Positions 8,365 through 17,271 of a DNA stretch of 64,000 nt are shown one piece after another. Under the pieces are notes generated by a model. The model had not been told where the DNA came from, did not search any database, and was given only the letters and a program-made list of their open reading frames with translations. Each line of letters starts with the position of its first letter. The first letter of the stretch is position 1. A program made the position numbers and the translations under genes. The stretch is taken from assembly GCF_963675305.1 (NCBI RefSeq), contig NZ_OY776147.1:1426001-1490000 (forward strand), given 5' to 3'. The DNA comes from an uncultured Hyphomonas sp. (lineage in GTDB: Bacteria > Pseudomonadota > Alphaproteobacteria > Caulobacterales > Hyphomonadaceae).

Positions 8365-8374
8365 GCCCGTTTAA

Positions 8375-8417
8375 CAGGCCGGAGGCCTGATTTGGTATCC
8401 CGTCCGGCGGGCCGGAC
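8375..8417 (+). promoter_or_regulatory. Two consecutive hairpins in the tuf leader
   Basis: CAGGCC-GGA-GGCCTG (8375-8389) and GTCCGG-CGGG-CCGGAC (8402-8417) are both perfect stems and lie between the candidate promoter and the tuf ribosome site AAGGAG. They could stabilise the mRNA or control translation. Confidence 0.45.
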
Positions 8418-8443
8418 AGAACACGAATTCAAGGAGAGGCCCG

Positions 8444-9634
8444 ATGGGCAAGGCAAAGTTTGAGCGTAACAAGCCGCACGTGAACATCGGCACGATTGGC
8501 CACGTTGACCACGGCAAGACGACGCTGACGGCAGCGATTTCGATGGTGCTGGCGGAAGCATCCGGCGGTGAATCGAAATCCTATGCAGACATTGACTCTG
8601 CACCGGAAGAGAAGGCGCGCGGGATCACGATCAACACCGCGCACGTGGAATACGAGACGGCCAACCGTCACTATGCCCACGTCGACTGCCCCGGACACGC
8701 TGACTATGTGAAGAACATGATCACCGGTGCGGCCCAGATGGACGGCGCGATCCTGGTTGTGAACGCGGCTGACGGCCCGATGCCGCAGACCCGTGAGCAC
8801 ATCCTGCTTGCCCGCCAGGTTGGCGTGCCGGCCCTGGTCGTGTTCCTGAACAAGGTTGACCAGGTCGACGACGAAGAGCTGCTCGAGCTCGTCGAGATGG
8901 AAGTCCGCGAACTGCTGTCGTCCTACGAATTCCCGGGCGACGACATCCCGATCATCAAGGGCTCGGCGCTTGCGGCTGTCGAAGGCCGTGACGACAATAT
9001 CGGCAAGGACCGTATCCTTGAGCTGATGGCAGCTGTCGACGAGTACATCCCGACGCCGGAACGTCCGCTGGACAAGCCGTTCCTGATGCCGGTCGAAGAC
9101 GTGTTCTCGATCTCCGGCCGCGGTACGGTTGTGACCGGCCGTGTGGAGCAGGGCATCATCAAGGTTGGCGACGAGATCGAAATCGTCGGTATCCGCGACA
9201 CCACGAAGACGACCTGCACGGGCGTTGAAATGTTCCGCAAGCTGCTCGACCAGGGCCAGGCTGGCGACAATATCGGTGCCCTGCTGCGCGGTGTGGACCG
9301 TGAAGGCGTTGAGCGTGGCCAGGTTCTGGCCAAGCCGGGCTCGATCACGCCGCACGCCAAGTTCGAAGCCGAGGCCTACATCCTGACCAAGGAAGAAGGC
9401 GGCCGTCACACGCCGTTCTTCACCAACTACCGTCCGCAGTTCTACTTCCGTACGACGGACGTGACGGGTGTTGTGACGCTTCCGGCGGACAAGGAAATGG
9501 TCCTGCCGGGCGACAATGTGAAAATGGACGTGGAACTGATCACCCCGATCGCCATGGACCAGGGCCTGCGCTTCGCGATCCGCGAAGGTGGCCGCACGGT
9601 CGGCGCCGGCGTCGTCTCGGCCATCAAAGACTAA
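8444..9634 (+). CDS. tuf: Translation elongation factor Tu
   Basis: EF-Tu delivers aminoacyl-tRNA to the ribosome as a GTP complex. The length of 396 residues is standard. The G motifs are all present: GHVDHGKTT, the DCPGH switch II motif, NKVD and a GSAL segment. Domains 2 and 3 follow with the usual GRGTVVTGRVE strand. The start has a strong AAGGAG site. The gene stands alone with its own leader and terminator, not in the str operon, so a second tuf copy beside fusA may exist elsewhere. tRNA-Trp follows, as in many proteobacteria. Confidence 0.98.
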   Translation: MGKAKFERNKPHVNIGTIGHVDHGKTTLTAAISMVLAEASGGESKSYADIDSAPEEKARGITINTAHVEYETANRHYAHVDCPGHADYVKNMITGAAQMDGAILVVNAADGPMPQTREHILLARQVGVPALVVFLNKVDQVDDEELLELVEMEVRELLSSYEFPGDDIPIIKGSALAAVEGRDDNIGKDRILELMAAVDEYIPTPERPLDKPFLMPVEDVFSISGRGTVVTGRVEQGIIKVGDEIEIVGIRDTTKTTCTGVEMFRKLLDQGQAGDNIGALLRGVDREGVERGQVLAKPGSITPHAKFEAEAYILTKEEGGRHTPFFTNYRPQFYFRTTDVTGVVTLPADKEMVLPGDNVKMDVELITPIAMDQGLRFAIREGGRTVGAGVVSAIKD

Positions 9635-9663
9635 GTCTTCAAGGCCAACGCCTCACAGAATCG

Positions 9664-9693
9664 AAAAGGCCGCCCAAACAGGGCGGCCTTTTT
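9664..9693 (+). terminator. Rho-independent terminator of tuf
   Basis: AAAAGGCCGCCC (9664-9675) pairs perfectly with GGGCGGCCTTTT (9681-9692) around a five-base loop, ending in a run of five T. It lies 30 bases after the tuf stop. Confidence 0.9.
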
Positions 9694-9785
9694 GCTTGGG
9701 GAGGGCAATTGCCAAAATTGGCTTTTCGCTGAAGCTTCCGGCTTGCCGTGGCAGGGAGTTTGGGGCAAACCCTCACCTCGCCTGA

Positions 9786-9861
9786 AGGGGTATAGCTCAG
9801 TTGGTAGAGCATCGGTCTCCAAAACCGAGGGTCGCGGGTTCGAGTCCTGCTGCCCCTGCCA
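9786..9861 (+). tRNA. tRNA-Trp (anticodon CCA)
   Basis: This is a complete cloverleaf of 76 bases: acceptor AGGGGTA pairs with TGCCCCT (one G-T), the anticodon stem TCGGT/ACCGA encloses CTCCAAA with anticodon CCA, and the T arm contains GGTTCGAGTCC. The discriminator is G and the CCA end is encoded. Confidence 0.97.
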
Positions 9862-9987
9862 GGCGGATTTCCTGAAATTGAAGCTAGAAGCCGCCGCGTT
9901 CAGGACGAACTCGTGCATACCTGCGCAATACACAAAAATAATGCTGTGGTACCGCTAAGCGTAAACGAGGTGTGAACGATTTCGGGT

Positions 9988-10029
9988 GAATTGATTGGGT
10001 CCTGCGCCAACCGGCGCATCTGTCAATTC
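9988..10029 (+). promoter_or_regulatory. Two-part hairpin in front of tex
   Basis: GAATTGA (9988-9994) pairs with TCAATTC (10023-10029), and inside it TGCGCC (10003-10008) pairs with GGCGCA (10013-10018) around AACC. The structure ends 22 bases before the chosen tex start. It could be a leader hairpin. The rest of the 190-base gap between tRNA-Trp and tex shows nothing I can name. Confidence 0.4.
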
Positions 10030-10051
10030 CTGCCAGAAAGGCGATCGTTTC

Positions 10052-12331
10052 ATGTCAGCCAAATCCCGCACCTCTGCCGCACCTTCGATCGCTAAGCTGA
10101 TCGCAACGGAACTCGGCATTTCGGAACGCCAGGTCGAGACCGTGATTGAATTGCTCGAAGAAGGCGCGACGGTGCCTTTCATCGCGCGATACCGGAAAGA
10201 ACGGACAGGCGGGCTGGATGACACACAGCTGCGTACGCTGGCGGAGCGCCTCGACTATCTGACAGAACTGGCCAAGCGCCGCGACACGATCCTCGATGCG
10301 ATCCGGCAGCAGGACAAGCTGACACCAGACCTTGAGCGCGAGATCATGGCAGCCACCACGAAAGTGACCCTGGAAGACCTGTACGCGCCTTACAAGCAGA
10401 AGCGCCGGACCAAGGCGACCATCGCGAAGGAGGCGGGGCTGGAGCCATTGGCGGAGCGCATTCTCGCCAACCCGGCGGTAGCTCTGGAAGCGGAGGCCAA
10501 AGCCTTCGTCTCAAAGAAAAAAGGCGTGGACACGCCCGATGCCGCGCTGAGCGGCGCGCGGGAAATTATCGTCGAGAAGATTGCGGAGACACCGCGCCTT
10601 TCCCGCAAGATCCGGGAAACGGTCTGGAAGCAGGGCAAGCTTGGCTCCTCTCTGGTCAAAGGCAAGGAAACCGAAGGGGCGAAGTTCTCTGACTATTTCG
10701 ATTTCGACGAGCCATTCGAGAAGATGCCGTCGCACCGGGCGCTGGCGATGCTGCGGGGGCAGAAGGAAGGCATCCTGCGGATCAAGGTGGATGTGCCGCA
10801 CACGGATACGCGTCATCATCCAGCCGTGCGGGAAATCTGTTCCGAATTCGGTTTCGCCAAAAAAGGCCGTGCGGCCGACGAGTGGCTGATGGAAACGGCG
10901 GAAGCGGCCTGGAAGGGCAAGCTGGAACCGTCCAGTTCCCGCGAGTCCATCAATCGCCTGAAGGATTCGGCGGACAGTGAAGCGATCCGTGTGTTCTCAC
11001 GCAACATGAAAGACCTGCTGATGGCCGCACCGGCCGGGCACAAGGTGGTCATGGGGATTGATCCGGGTATTCGGACGGGCTGCAAGGTCGCCGTCGTGGA
11101 TTCGACCGGCAAGCTGATCGACACCGCGACGATCTATCCGCACGAACCGAAGAAGGACTGGGCGGGCGCCCTGACGACGCTGGCGAAACTGTGCAAGAAG
11201 CACAAGGTGGAACTCGTCAGTGTCGGGAACGGTACGGCGGGGCGTGAAACAGATAAGCTGGTTGCGGACCTGTCGGACAAGATGCCCGATCTTGGCCTGA
11301 CGCGCCTGATGGTGTCGGAGGCGGGAGCATCTGTCTATTCCGCGTCAGAACTCGCCGCGAAGGAGTTTCCAGACCTTGATGTCAGTATCCGCGGGGCGGT
11401 CTCCATTGCACGCCGCCTGCAGGACCCGCTGGCGGAACTTGTGAAGATCGAACCCAAGGCCATCGGTGTCGGCCAGTACCAGCATGATGTCGATCAGGGG
11501 CAACTCGCGAAGTCACTGGACGGCGTGGTGGAAGACTGCGTGAACGCGGTGGGCGTGGATGTGAACACGGCGTCGGCGTCGTTGCTGTCGCGCGTTGCCG
11601 GGCTCAACGCGACGATTGCGGCCAACATTGTCGCCTATCGTGACAAGAACGGACCGTTCACGTCGCGCAGCCAGTTGAAGAAAGTGCCGCGGCTTGGCCC
11701 AAAGGCATTTGAGCAGGCTGCCGGCTTCCTGCGCATCATGGATGGCAAAAACCCGCTCGATGCGTCCGCGGTCCACCCGGAAGCCTATCCGGTGGTCGAG
11801 CGCATTGCGAAGAAGACCGGCCGCAAGGTCGATGCCCTGATCGGAGACAAGGCGTTCCTGTCGAAGCTGAAGGCAGAAGATTTTGCGGACGACACGTTCG
11901 GTGTGCCGACTGTGAAGGACATCCTCGCAGAGCTGGAAAAGCCAGGCCGTGATCCGCGGCCGGAATTCAAGACGGCGACTTTCAAGGATGGTGTCGACAC
12001 AATTGGCGACCTGAAACCCGGTATGCGGCTTGAAGGTGTTGTGACCAATGTCACCGCTTTCGGGGCGTTCGTCGATATTGGTGTCCATCAGGATGGCCTG
12101 GTGCATATTTCCGAACTGGCAGACACTTTCGTGAAGGACCCGCATACGGTCGTGAAGACGGGGCAGGTTGTGAACGTTGTCGTTCTGGAAGTGGATGCCG
12201 CCCGCAAGCGCATAGGCCTCAGCATGAAGCGGCAAGGCGGCCGTCCGGCAGCAAAGTCCGAAAAGGCATCGAAAGCGCCTGAGCGCAAGCCATCTGACAG
12301 TCCGTTCGGCGTGCTGGCCTCGCTCCGGTAA
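10052..12331 (+). CDS. tex: Tex-family RNA-binding transcription accessory protein
   Basis: Tex (759 residues) is a multidomain nucleic-acid-binding protein related to eukaryotic Spt6. The order is standard: N-terminal helical Tex domain with FIARYRKERTGGLDD, a YqgF/RNase H-like domain starting at VVMGIDPGIRTGCKV, a helix-hairpin-helix region with KNGPFTSRSQLKKVPRLG, and a C-terminal S1 domain, GMRLEGVVTNVTAFGAFVDI, followed by a basic Lys/Pro-rich tail. I prefer the ATG at 10052 because homologues begin with a short Ser/Lys-rich leader before the IAKLIATELGI helix. An upstream TTG at 9995 lies in frame inside the leader hairpin. It sits where secE-nusG usually follow tRNA-Trp. Confidence 0.95.
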   Translation: MSAKSRTSAAPSIAKLIATELGISERQVETVIELLEEGATVPFIARYRKERTGGLDDTQLRTLAERLDYLTELAKRRDTILDAIRQQDKLTPDLEREIMAATTKVTLEDLYAPYKQKRRTKATIAKEAGLEPLAERILANPAVALEAEAKAFVSKKKGVDTPDAALSGAREIIVEKIAETPRLSRKIRETVWKQGKLGSSLVKGKETEGAKFSDYFDFDEPFEKMPSHRALAMLRGQKEGILRIKVDVPHTDTRHHPAVREICSEFGFAKKGRAADEWLMETAEAAWKGKLEPSSSRESINRLKDSADSEAIRVFSRNMKDLLMAAPAGHKVVMGIDPGIRTGCKVAVVDSTGKLIDTATIYPHEPKKDWAGALTTLAKLCKKHKVELVSVGNGTAGRETDKLVADLSDKMPDLGLTRLMVSEAGASVYSASELAAKEFPDLDVSIRGAVSIARRLQDPLAELVKIEPKAIGVGQYQHDVDQGQLAKSLDGVVEDCVNAVGVDVNTASASLLSRVAGLNATIAANIVAYRDKNGPFTSRSQLKKVPRLGPKAFEQAAGFLRIMDGKNPLDASAVHPEAYPVVERIAKKTGRKVDALIGDKAFLSKLKAEDFADDTFGVPTVKDILAELEKPGRDPRPEFKTATFKDGVDTIGDLKPGMRLEGVVTNVTAFGAFVDIGVHQDGLVHISELADTFVKDPHTVVKTGQVVNVVVLEVDAARKRIGLSMKRQGGRPAAKSEKASKAPERKPSDSPFGVLASLR

Positions 12332-12386
12332 GGGTGGACGCGGCACCCGCCGTGCTGCCTAATGGCCTTCCTATCGGGAGGCGCAG

Positions 12387-14003
12387 TTGAACGGCATGGC
12401 GGATCTGGACGGAGAATACGACCACATCATCGTGGGCGCAGGCTCGGCGGGCTGCGTGGTCGCCAATCGCCTGTCGGAGGGTGGAAAACGCCGCGTACTC
12501 CTGCTCGAGGCGGGCGGACGGGATAACTGGATATGGTTCCACATTCCGGTTGGTTACCTGTTTGCGATCGGCAACCCGCGCTCGGACTGGATGTTCGAGA
12601 CGGTAGCGGAACCGGGCCTTAATGGACGCAAACTGAACTATCCGCGGGGCCGGGTGCTCGGCGGCTCATCCGCCATAAACGCCATGATCTCCATGCGAGG
12701 GCAGGCAGCAGATTACGATCATTGGAAAAGCCTCGGCTTGCCGGGCTGGGGCTGGAATGATGTTCTGCCGGTCTTCCGCCGGATTGAGGATCATTTCCTT
12801 GGGGAAAGCGAAACACATGGCGCAGGCGGAGAATGGCGCGTCGAGGCGCCGCGCGTGCGCTGGGGCATTCTGGACGCCGTTCGCGAGGCGGCGCGGGAGA
12901 TAGGTGTCGAACCGGTCGATGATTTCAATACCGGGGAAAATGAAGGCTCCTCCTATTTTCATGTGAACCAAAAGAAAGGCCTGCGCTGGTCAGCGGCGCG
13001 AGGTTTCCTGAAGCCTGCCATGGGACGCAAGAACCTCCGTGTGGAGACGGGGTGCCTCACGGACAAGCTGGTCATGGAGCACGGCCGTGTTGTGGCGGTC
13101 GACTACCTGCAGGATGACCAGCCGCGGCGGGCGCGATGCCGGGGGGAGGTTATCCTCTGTGCCGGCGCAATAGGGTCTGTGCAGGTCCTCCAACGCTCCG
13201 GTATCGGGCCGGGAGAGATATTGAAGGAGGCGGGCGTTGCCGTGCAGGTTGACCGGCAAGGCGTTGGCCGGAACCTGCAGGACCATTTGCAACAGCGCGC
13301 GATTTACAGGGTCACCGGCGCGCGGACGCTGAACGAGACCTACCACAATCTTTTCCAGCGAGGGCTGATGGGGCTCGACTATGCGTTGCGGCGGCGTGGA
13401 CCGCTCACCATGGCGCCGTCGCAGCTCGGTATCTTTACACGTTCCGATGCCGGGCAGGGACGCGCAAATATTGAATTCCATGTGCAGCCCCTTTCTCTGG
13501 ATAAATTTGGCGACCCGCTGCACCGTTTTCCCGCGATCACCGTCAGCGCCTGCAATCTCAGGCCGACCTCACGGGGCGAAGTGCATATTGTGTCGGCGGC
13601 GCCTTCTGAAATGCCGAAGATCGCGCCGAATTATCTTTCCACGGATGAAGATCGGAAGGTGGCTGCGGATGCCATCCGCGTCACTCGGCAACTGATGCGC
13701 CAGCCAGCCATGGCGCAGTTTTCGCCGGAGGAATTCCTGCCGGGGCCTGCTGTAGGGAATGACGATGCCGCATTGGCCAAGGCGGCCGGAGACATCGGCA
13801 CGACGATCTTCCATCCTGTCGGCACGGCGAAGATGGGGCGCCACGACGATCCGTCAGCTGTTGTGGACAAGGATTTGCGGGTGATCGGTCTGGAAGGGTT
13901 GCGGGTGATCGATGCATCCGTCATGCCCACGATCACGTCCGGCAATACAAACACACCAACCATCATGATCGCAGACAAGGTTTCCCGGGAGATGATGACA
14001 TGA
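12387..14003 (+). CDS. GMC-family flavin oxidoreductase (choline or alcohol dehydrogenase-like)
   Basis: This FAD enzyme has 538 residues. The N-terminal Rossmann motif HIIVGAGSAGCVVANRLSE binds the ADP part of FAD. The GMC signature NYPRGRVLGGSSAINAMI is near residues 76-93, and the second signature GAIGSVQVLQRSGIGPG is near 260. HPVGTAKMG and GNTNTPTIMIADK near the C-terminus carry the catalytic His and Asn seen in choline and alcohol oxidoreductases. The start is either the TTG at 12387 (GGGAGG five bases upstream) or the ATG at 12396. The stop overlaps the GH13 start (ATGA), so an alcohol or sugar derivative handled with that glucosidase is possible. The substrate is unproven. Confidence 0.9.
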   Translation: MNGMADLDGEYDHIIVGAGSAGCVVANRLSEGGKRRVLLLEAGGRDNWIWFHIPVGYLFAIGNPRSDWMFETVAEPGLNGRKLNYPRGRVLGGSSAINAMISMRGQAADYDHWKSLGLPGWGWNDVLPVFRRIEDHFLGESETHGAGGEWRVEAPRVRWGILDAVREAAREIGVEPVDDFNTGENEGSSYFHVNQKKGLRWSAARGFLKPAMGRKNLRVETGCLTDKLVMEHGRVVAVDYLQDDQPRRARCRGEVILCAGAIGSVQVLQRSGIGPGEILKEAGVAVQVDRQGVGRNLQDHLQQRAIYRVTGARTLNETYHNLFQRGLMGLDYALRRRGPLTMAPSQLGIFTRSDAGQGRANIEFHVQPLSLDKFGDPLHRFPAITVSACNLRPTSRGEVHIVSAAPSEMPKIAPNYLSTDEDRKVAADAIRVTRQLMRQPAMAQFSPEEFLPGPAVGNDDAALAKAAGDIGTTIFHPVGTAKMGRHDDPSAVVDKDLRVIGLEGLRVIDASVMPTITSGNTNTPTIMIADKVSREMMT

Positions 14004-15604
14004 GTAAACCGGAGCAGTCTTGGTGGCGCGGTGCGGTCTTGTACCAGATTTATCCACGTTCCTATCTTGATACGAATGGTGATGGTGTCGGGGATTTGCC
14101 AGGCATCACGCAGAAGCTGGGCTATATTGCCTCGCTCGGCGTGGATGGCATCTGGATCTCCCCCTTCTTTGCGTCGCCGATGAAGGATTTTGGCTACGAT
14201 GTCTCAGACTATTGTGCTGTCGATCCGATCTTCGGCACGCTGGAGGACTTTGACCAGCTTCTGGACCGCGCTCACGGTTATGGACTGAAGGTAATAATCG
14301 ATCAGGTCTATGCCCACACATCGGATGAACATGCCTGGTTCACCGAGTCACGCCAGAGCCGAAATAATCCGAAGGCAGACTGGTATGTATGGCAGGATCC
14401 GAAACCGGACGGGACACCGCCGAATAATTGGCAGGCCGTCTTCGGTGGGGCTGCCTGGACTTGGGATGCGCGGCGCCAGCAATACTTCATGCACAATTTT
14501 CTGCCCGAACAGCCGCAGCTGAACGTCCACAATCCAGAGGTTCAGGACGCGTTGCTGGCGACAGCGCGCTTCTGGCTGGACCGGGGCGTGGATGGCTTCC
14601 GGCTGGATGCGATTAATTTCGCCATGCACGACCGGGAATTCCGGGACAATCCGCCATGGGACCCGGCGGGCAGAACGATCACCCGTCCGTTTGACCTGCA
14701 GCGGCGGGAACATAACCAATCCCAGCCAGAGGTTCCGGAGTTCCTGAAGCGGGTTCGCGAACTGACAGATGAATACGGCGACCGGTACACCGTTGCCGAA
14801 GTCGCAAGTGACGACCCCTTGCCGACGATGAGGTCTTACACACGGGGCGATGACCGGCTGACCGCCGCTTACAGCTTCGATTTCCTGTATGCCCAGACAT
14901 TGACGGCGAAGCGCGTTCGCAGGTCACAAGGAAACTGGACCGGATCACTGGAAGAGGGATGGCCGTCCTGGGAGTTTTCGAACCATGATGCGCCACGCTG
15001 TGTCAGCCGATGGTATGACGGGCTGGATAGGCCCCGGTTTGCGAAGCTGACGAACGCGCTACTCCTTTGCCTGCGAGGAAATCCGATCCTGTTTCAGGGG
15101 GAGGAGCTGGGCCTGACGCAGGTGGATGTGCCGTTCGAGGCGCTGCAGGATCCGGAGGCCATCGCGAACTGGCCGAGGACTCTGGGGCGGGACGGCGCGC
15201 GGACACCGATGCCCTGGGAGGAAAATGCGCCGAATGCAGGGTTCTCGCAGGCCAGGCCCTGGTTGCCGGTGGGAGCCGACCATCCTCGCCTGTCGGTTGG
15301 CGTGCAGGAGGACGAGCCGGAATCGGTGTTGAATTTCACGCGCAGATTACTGGATATCCGTAAGGGGAGCCCGGCCCTGAAATGGGGCGATGTGTCTTTC
15401 GCTGACAGTCCGGAGCCGTTGCTCATCATGATCCGCTCCTCCGGGACTGAAACGGTGACATGTCTTTTCAATCTCGGTGGATCGCCGATCGAGATTTCGG
15501 AGGCGGCTCATCTGGATGGTACGGTCCTGATTCAGTCCGATGGGCTGGATCAGCCGCCGGGCAGAGTTCTGCCGCCCCATTCATTTGCGATTCTGAAGCT
15601 CTGA
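14000..15604 (+). CDS. Alpha-glucosidase, glycoside hydrolase family 13
   Basis: This 534-residue TIM-barrel enzyme would hydrolyse alpha-glucosidic bonds in maltose, isomaltose or related glucosides. GH13 regions are clear: DQVYAHTSDEH (region I), GFRLDAINF with nucleophile Asp203 (region II), the VAEVASDD segment with acid/base Glu267 (region III) and FSNHDAPR with Asp330 (region IV). The catalytic domain begins at WWRGAVLYQIYPRS. There is no signal peptide, so it acts in the cytoplasm on imported sugar. It overlaps the GMC gene by four bases and precedes the Entner-Doudoroff operon, so released glucose can go directly to Glk. No transporter is encoded here. Confidence 0.94.
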   Translation: MSKPEQSWWRGAVLYQIYPRSYLDTNGDGVGDLPGITQKLGYIASLGVDGIWISPFFASPMKDFGYDVSDYCAVDPIFGTLEDFDQLLDRAHGYGLKVIIDQVYAHTSDEHAWFTESRQSRNNPKADWYVWQDPKPDGTPPNNWQAVFGGAAWTWDARRQQYFMHNFLPEQPQLNVHNPEVQDALLATARFWLDRGVDGFRLDAINFAMHDREFRDNPPWDPAGRTITRPFDLQRREHNQSQPEVPEFLKRVRELTDEYGDRYTVAEVASDDPLPTMRSYTRGDDRLTAAYSFDFLYAQTLTAKRVRRSQGNWTGSLEEGWPSWEFSNHDAPRCVSRWYDGLDRPRFAKLTNALLLCLRGNPILFQGEELGLTQVDVPFEALQDPEAIANWPRTLGRDGARTPMPWEENAPNAGFSQARPWLPVGADHPRLSVGVQEDEPESVLNFTRRLLDIRKGSPALKWGDVSFADSPEPLLIMIRSSGTETVTCLFNLGGSPIEISEAAHLDGTVLIQSDGLDQPPGRVLPPHSFAILKL

Positions 15605-15797
15605 TGGGGCCAGATTGGTTTCGCAGGTATCGTTCTGCTGCAGGCGTCCAGATGACTTCATCGGAGGTGTTTGCGCGCAAATCCACTGAAAGATTGGGCG
15701 AATGATGAAACGTTGGAGAAACCTCGCACCAAAATTTTCCAGCTCTTCCGGAATGCTCTAACAAGAATACTGAACATCCGCGTGAAAGGAGCGCGAC
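15605..15797 (+). promoter_or_regulatory. Regulatory region of the Entner-Doudoroff operon with a 12-base palindrome
   Basis: This 193-base gap must hold the zwf promoter. TTTGCGCGCAAA at 15670-15681 is a perfect palindrome centred 122 bases before the zwf start and has a CG-centred layout like LacI-family operators. No HexR-type site was seen. A GAAAGGAG ribosome site precedes zwf. No regulator gene is adjacent. Confidence 0.45.
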
Positions 15798-17267
15798 ATG
15801 GCCAAATTCATACCGGTCGATCCCTTCGACATTGTCATTTTCGGGGGCACCGGCGACCTGTCGCGGCGCAAGCTCCTTCCGGCGCTCTTCCACCGCTGGC
15901 TGGACGGACAGATTCCCGAAAACAGTGCCATTGTCGGGGCGGCTCGTTCGGAGCTGGATGACAAGGCCTATCGCGCGATGGCCCGCGAGGCCTGTGAAAA
16001 GGCGACCGGAGAAAACTGGGACGACAAGGAATGGACCAAGTTCGAAAAGCTGATCCACTACGTCTCGATTGATGCAACGAACACAAAGGCAGACTGGACG
16101 CCGCTGAAATCCAAACTGACCATGGATGGAGAGCGCCCCTGCGTCTTCTATCTGGCAACAGCTCCGGGGCTTTATGTGGAGATCTGTAACGCGCTCGGCA
16201 AAGAGGGGCTTGCTGCAAGCAATACGCGCGTCGTTCTGGAAAAACCAATCGGGAAAGATCTTGAATCCGCCCGGGCCATCAATGACGGTGTCGGTGCCGT
16301 CTTCTCAGAGCGTCAGGTGTTCCGGATCGACCATTATCTCGGCAAGGAGACGGTTCAGAACCTGATGGTCCTGCGCTTCGGGAACATCCTGTTCGAACCG
16401 CTCTGGTCACGAAACTATATCGACCATATCCAGATCACGGTTGCGGAGGATCTCGGCCTGGAAGGCCGGGCGGATTACTACGACCGGTCTGGCGCGCTGA
16501 GGGACATGGTGCAGAACCATATGCTGCAACTGTTGTGCCTGACCGCCATGGAACCGCCGAACCAGCTGGATGACGACGATGTCCGGACGGAAAAGATCAA
16601 GGTTCTGAACGCGCTGATGCCGATCCATGGTGAAGCGGCAAAAAAGCAGACAGTGCGAGGCCAGTACAAGGCAGGGATGAAGGGCGCGGAGGCGGTGAAA
16701 GGCTATGCCGAGGAGCTCTCCGGCGTCGACAAGAGCGACACGGAAACCTTCGTTGCCATCAAGGCGGGCATTGATAATTGGCGCTGGGCGGGCGTGCCGT
16801 TCTACCTGCGCACCGGCAAGCGGATGTCTCACCGGCATTCCGACATCGTGATCCAGTTCAAGAAGACGCCGCACTCCCTGTTCGGCGAAGGCAATGACAT
16901 GGCCAACCGGCTGGTGATCCGCCTTCAGCCAGATGAAGGCGTGCGTCTGTTCGTCCAGATCAAGGAACCGGGGCCGGGCGGGCTGCGGGTCAAATCCATG
17001 CCATTGAACCTGTCTTATGCGGAAAGTTTCACGGTGCGTTATCCGGATGCGTATGAGCGTTTGTTGATGGATGTCGTTCGCGGCAACCTTTCCCTGTTCA
17101 TGCGGAAGGAAGAAGTCGAAGCGGCCTGGGCATGGGTGGACTCGCTGATCGAGGCCTGGGAACAGTCTGGCGATGCGCCGGAGCCTTATCCGGCCGGCAG
17201 CGACGGTCCGCTCGCAGCCGCCATGCTTATGGATCGCGACGACCGCGCCTGGTGGGAAGGGCTGTAG
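15798..17267 (+). CDS. zwf: Glucose-6-phosphate 1-dehydrogenase
   Basis: This enzyme oxidises glucose 6-phosphate to 6-phosphogluconolactone with NAD(P)+. The length of 489 residues is typical. The dinucleotide motif GGTGDLSRRKLLPALF is at residues 14-29, an EKPIGKDL motif is in the middle, and the active-site signature RIDHYLGKETVQNLMVLRF contains the catalytic His-Tyr-Leu-Gly-Lys set. A strong ribosome site (AAAGGAG) precedes the ATG. It is the first gene of zwf-pgl-edd-glk-eda, which together convert glucose to pyruvate and glyceraldehyde 3-phosphate. Confidence 0.98.
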   Translation: MAKFIPVDPFDIVIFGGTGDLSRRKLLPALFHRWLDGQIPENSAIVGAARSELDDKAYRAMAREACEKATGENWDDKEWTKFEKLIHYVSIDATNTKADWTPLKSKLTMDGERPCVFYLATAPGLYVEICNALGKEGLAASNTRVVLEKPIGKDLESARAINDGVGAVFSERQVFRIDHYLGKETVQNLMVLRFGNILFEPLWSRNYIDHIQITVAEDLGLEGRADYYDRSGALRDMVQNHMLQLLCLTAMEPPNQLDDDDVRTEKIKVLNALMPIHGEAAKKQTVRGQYKAGMKGAEAVKGYAEELSGVDKSDTETFVAIKAGIDNWRWAGVPFYLRTGKRMSHRHSDIVIQFKKTPHSLFGEGNDMANRLVIRLQPDEGVRLFVQIKEPGPGGLRVKSMPLNLSYAESFTVRYPDAYERLLMDVVRGNLSLFMRKEEVEAAWAWVDSLIEAWEQSGDAPEPYPAGSDGPLAAAMLMDRDDRAWWEGL

Positions 17268-17271
17268 ACGG

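Noticed and set aside
9862..10051. secE or a small gene after tRNA-Trp
   Set aside because: No frame encodes a SecE-like membrane helix; only a hairpin was found.
9995..10051. TTG start at 9995 for tex
   Set aside because: It would add 19 residues not typical of Tex and it sits beside the outer stem of a hairpin. The ATG at 10052 is more likely.
15605..15797. HexR operator before zwf
   Set aside because: No TGTARTN8ACTACA-like sequence is present; only the TTTGCGCGCAAA palindrome was found.
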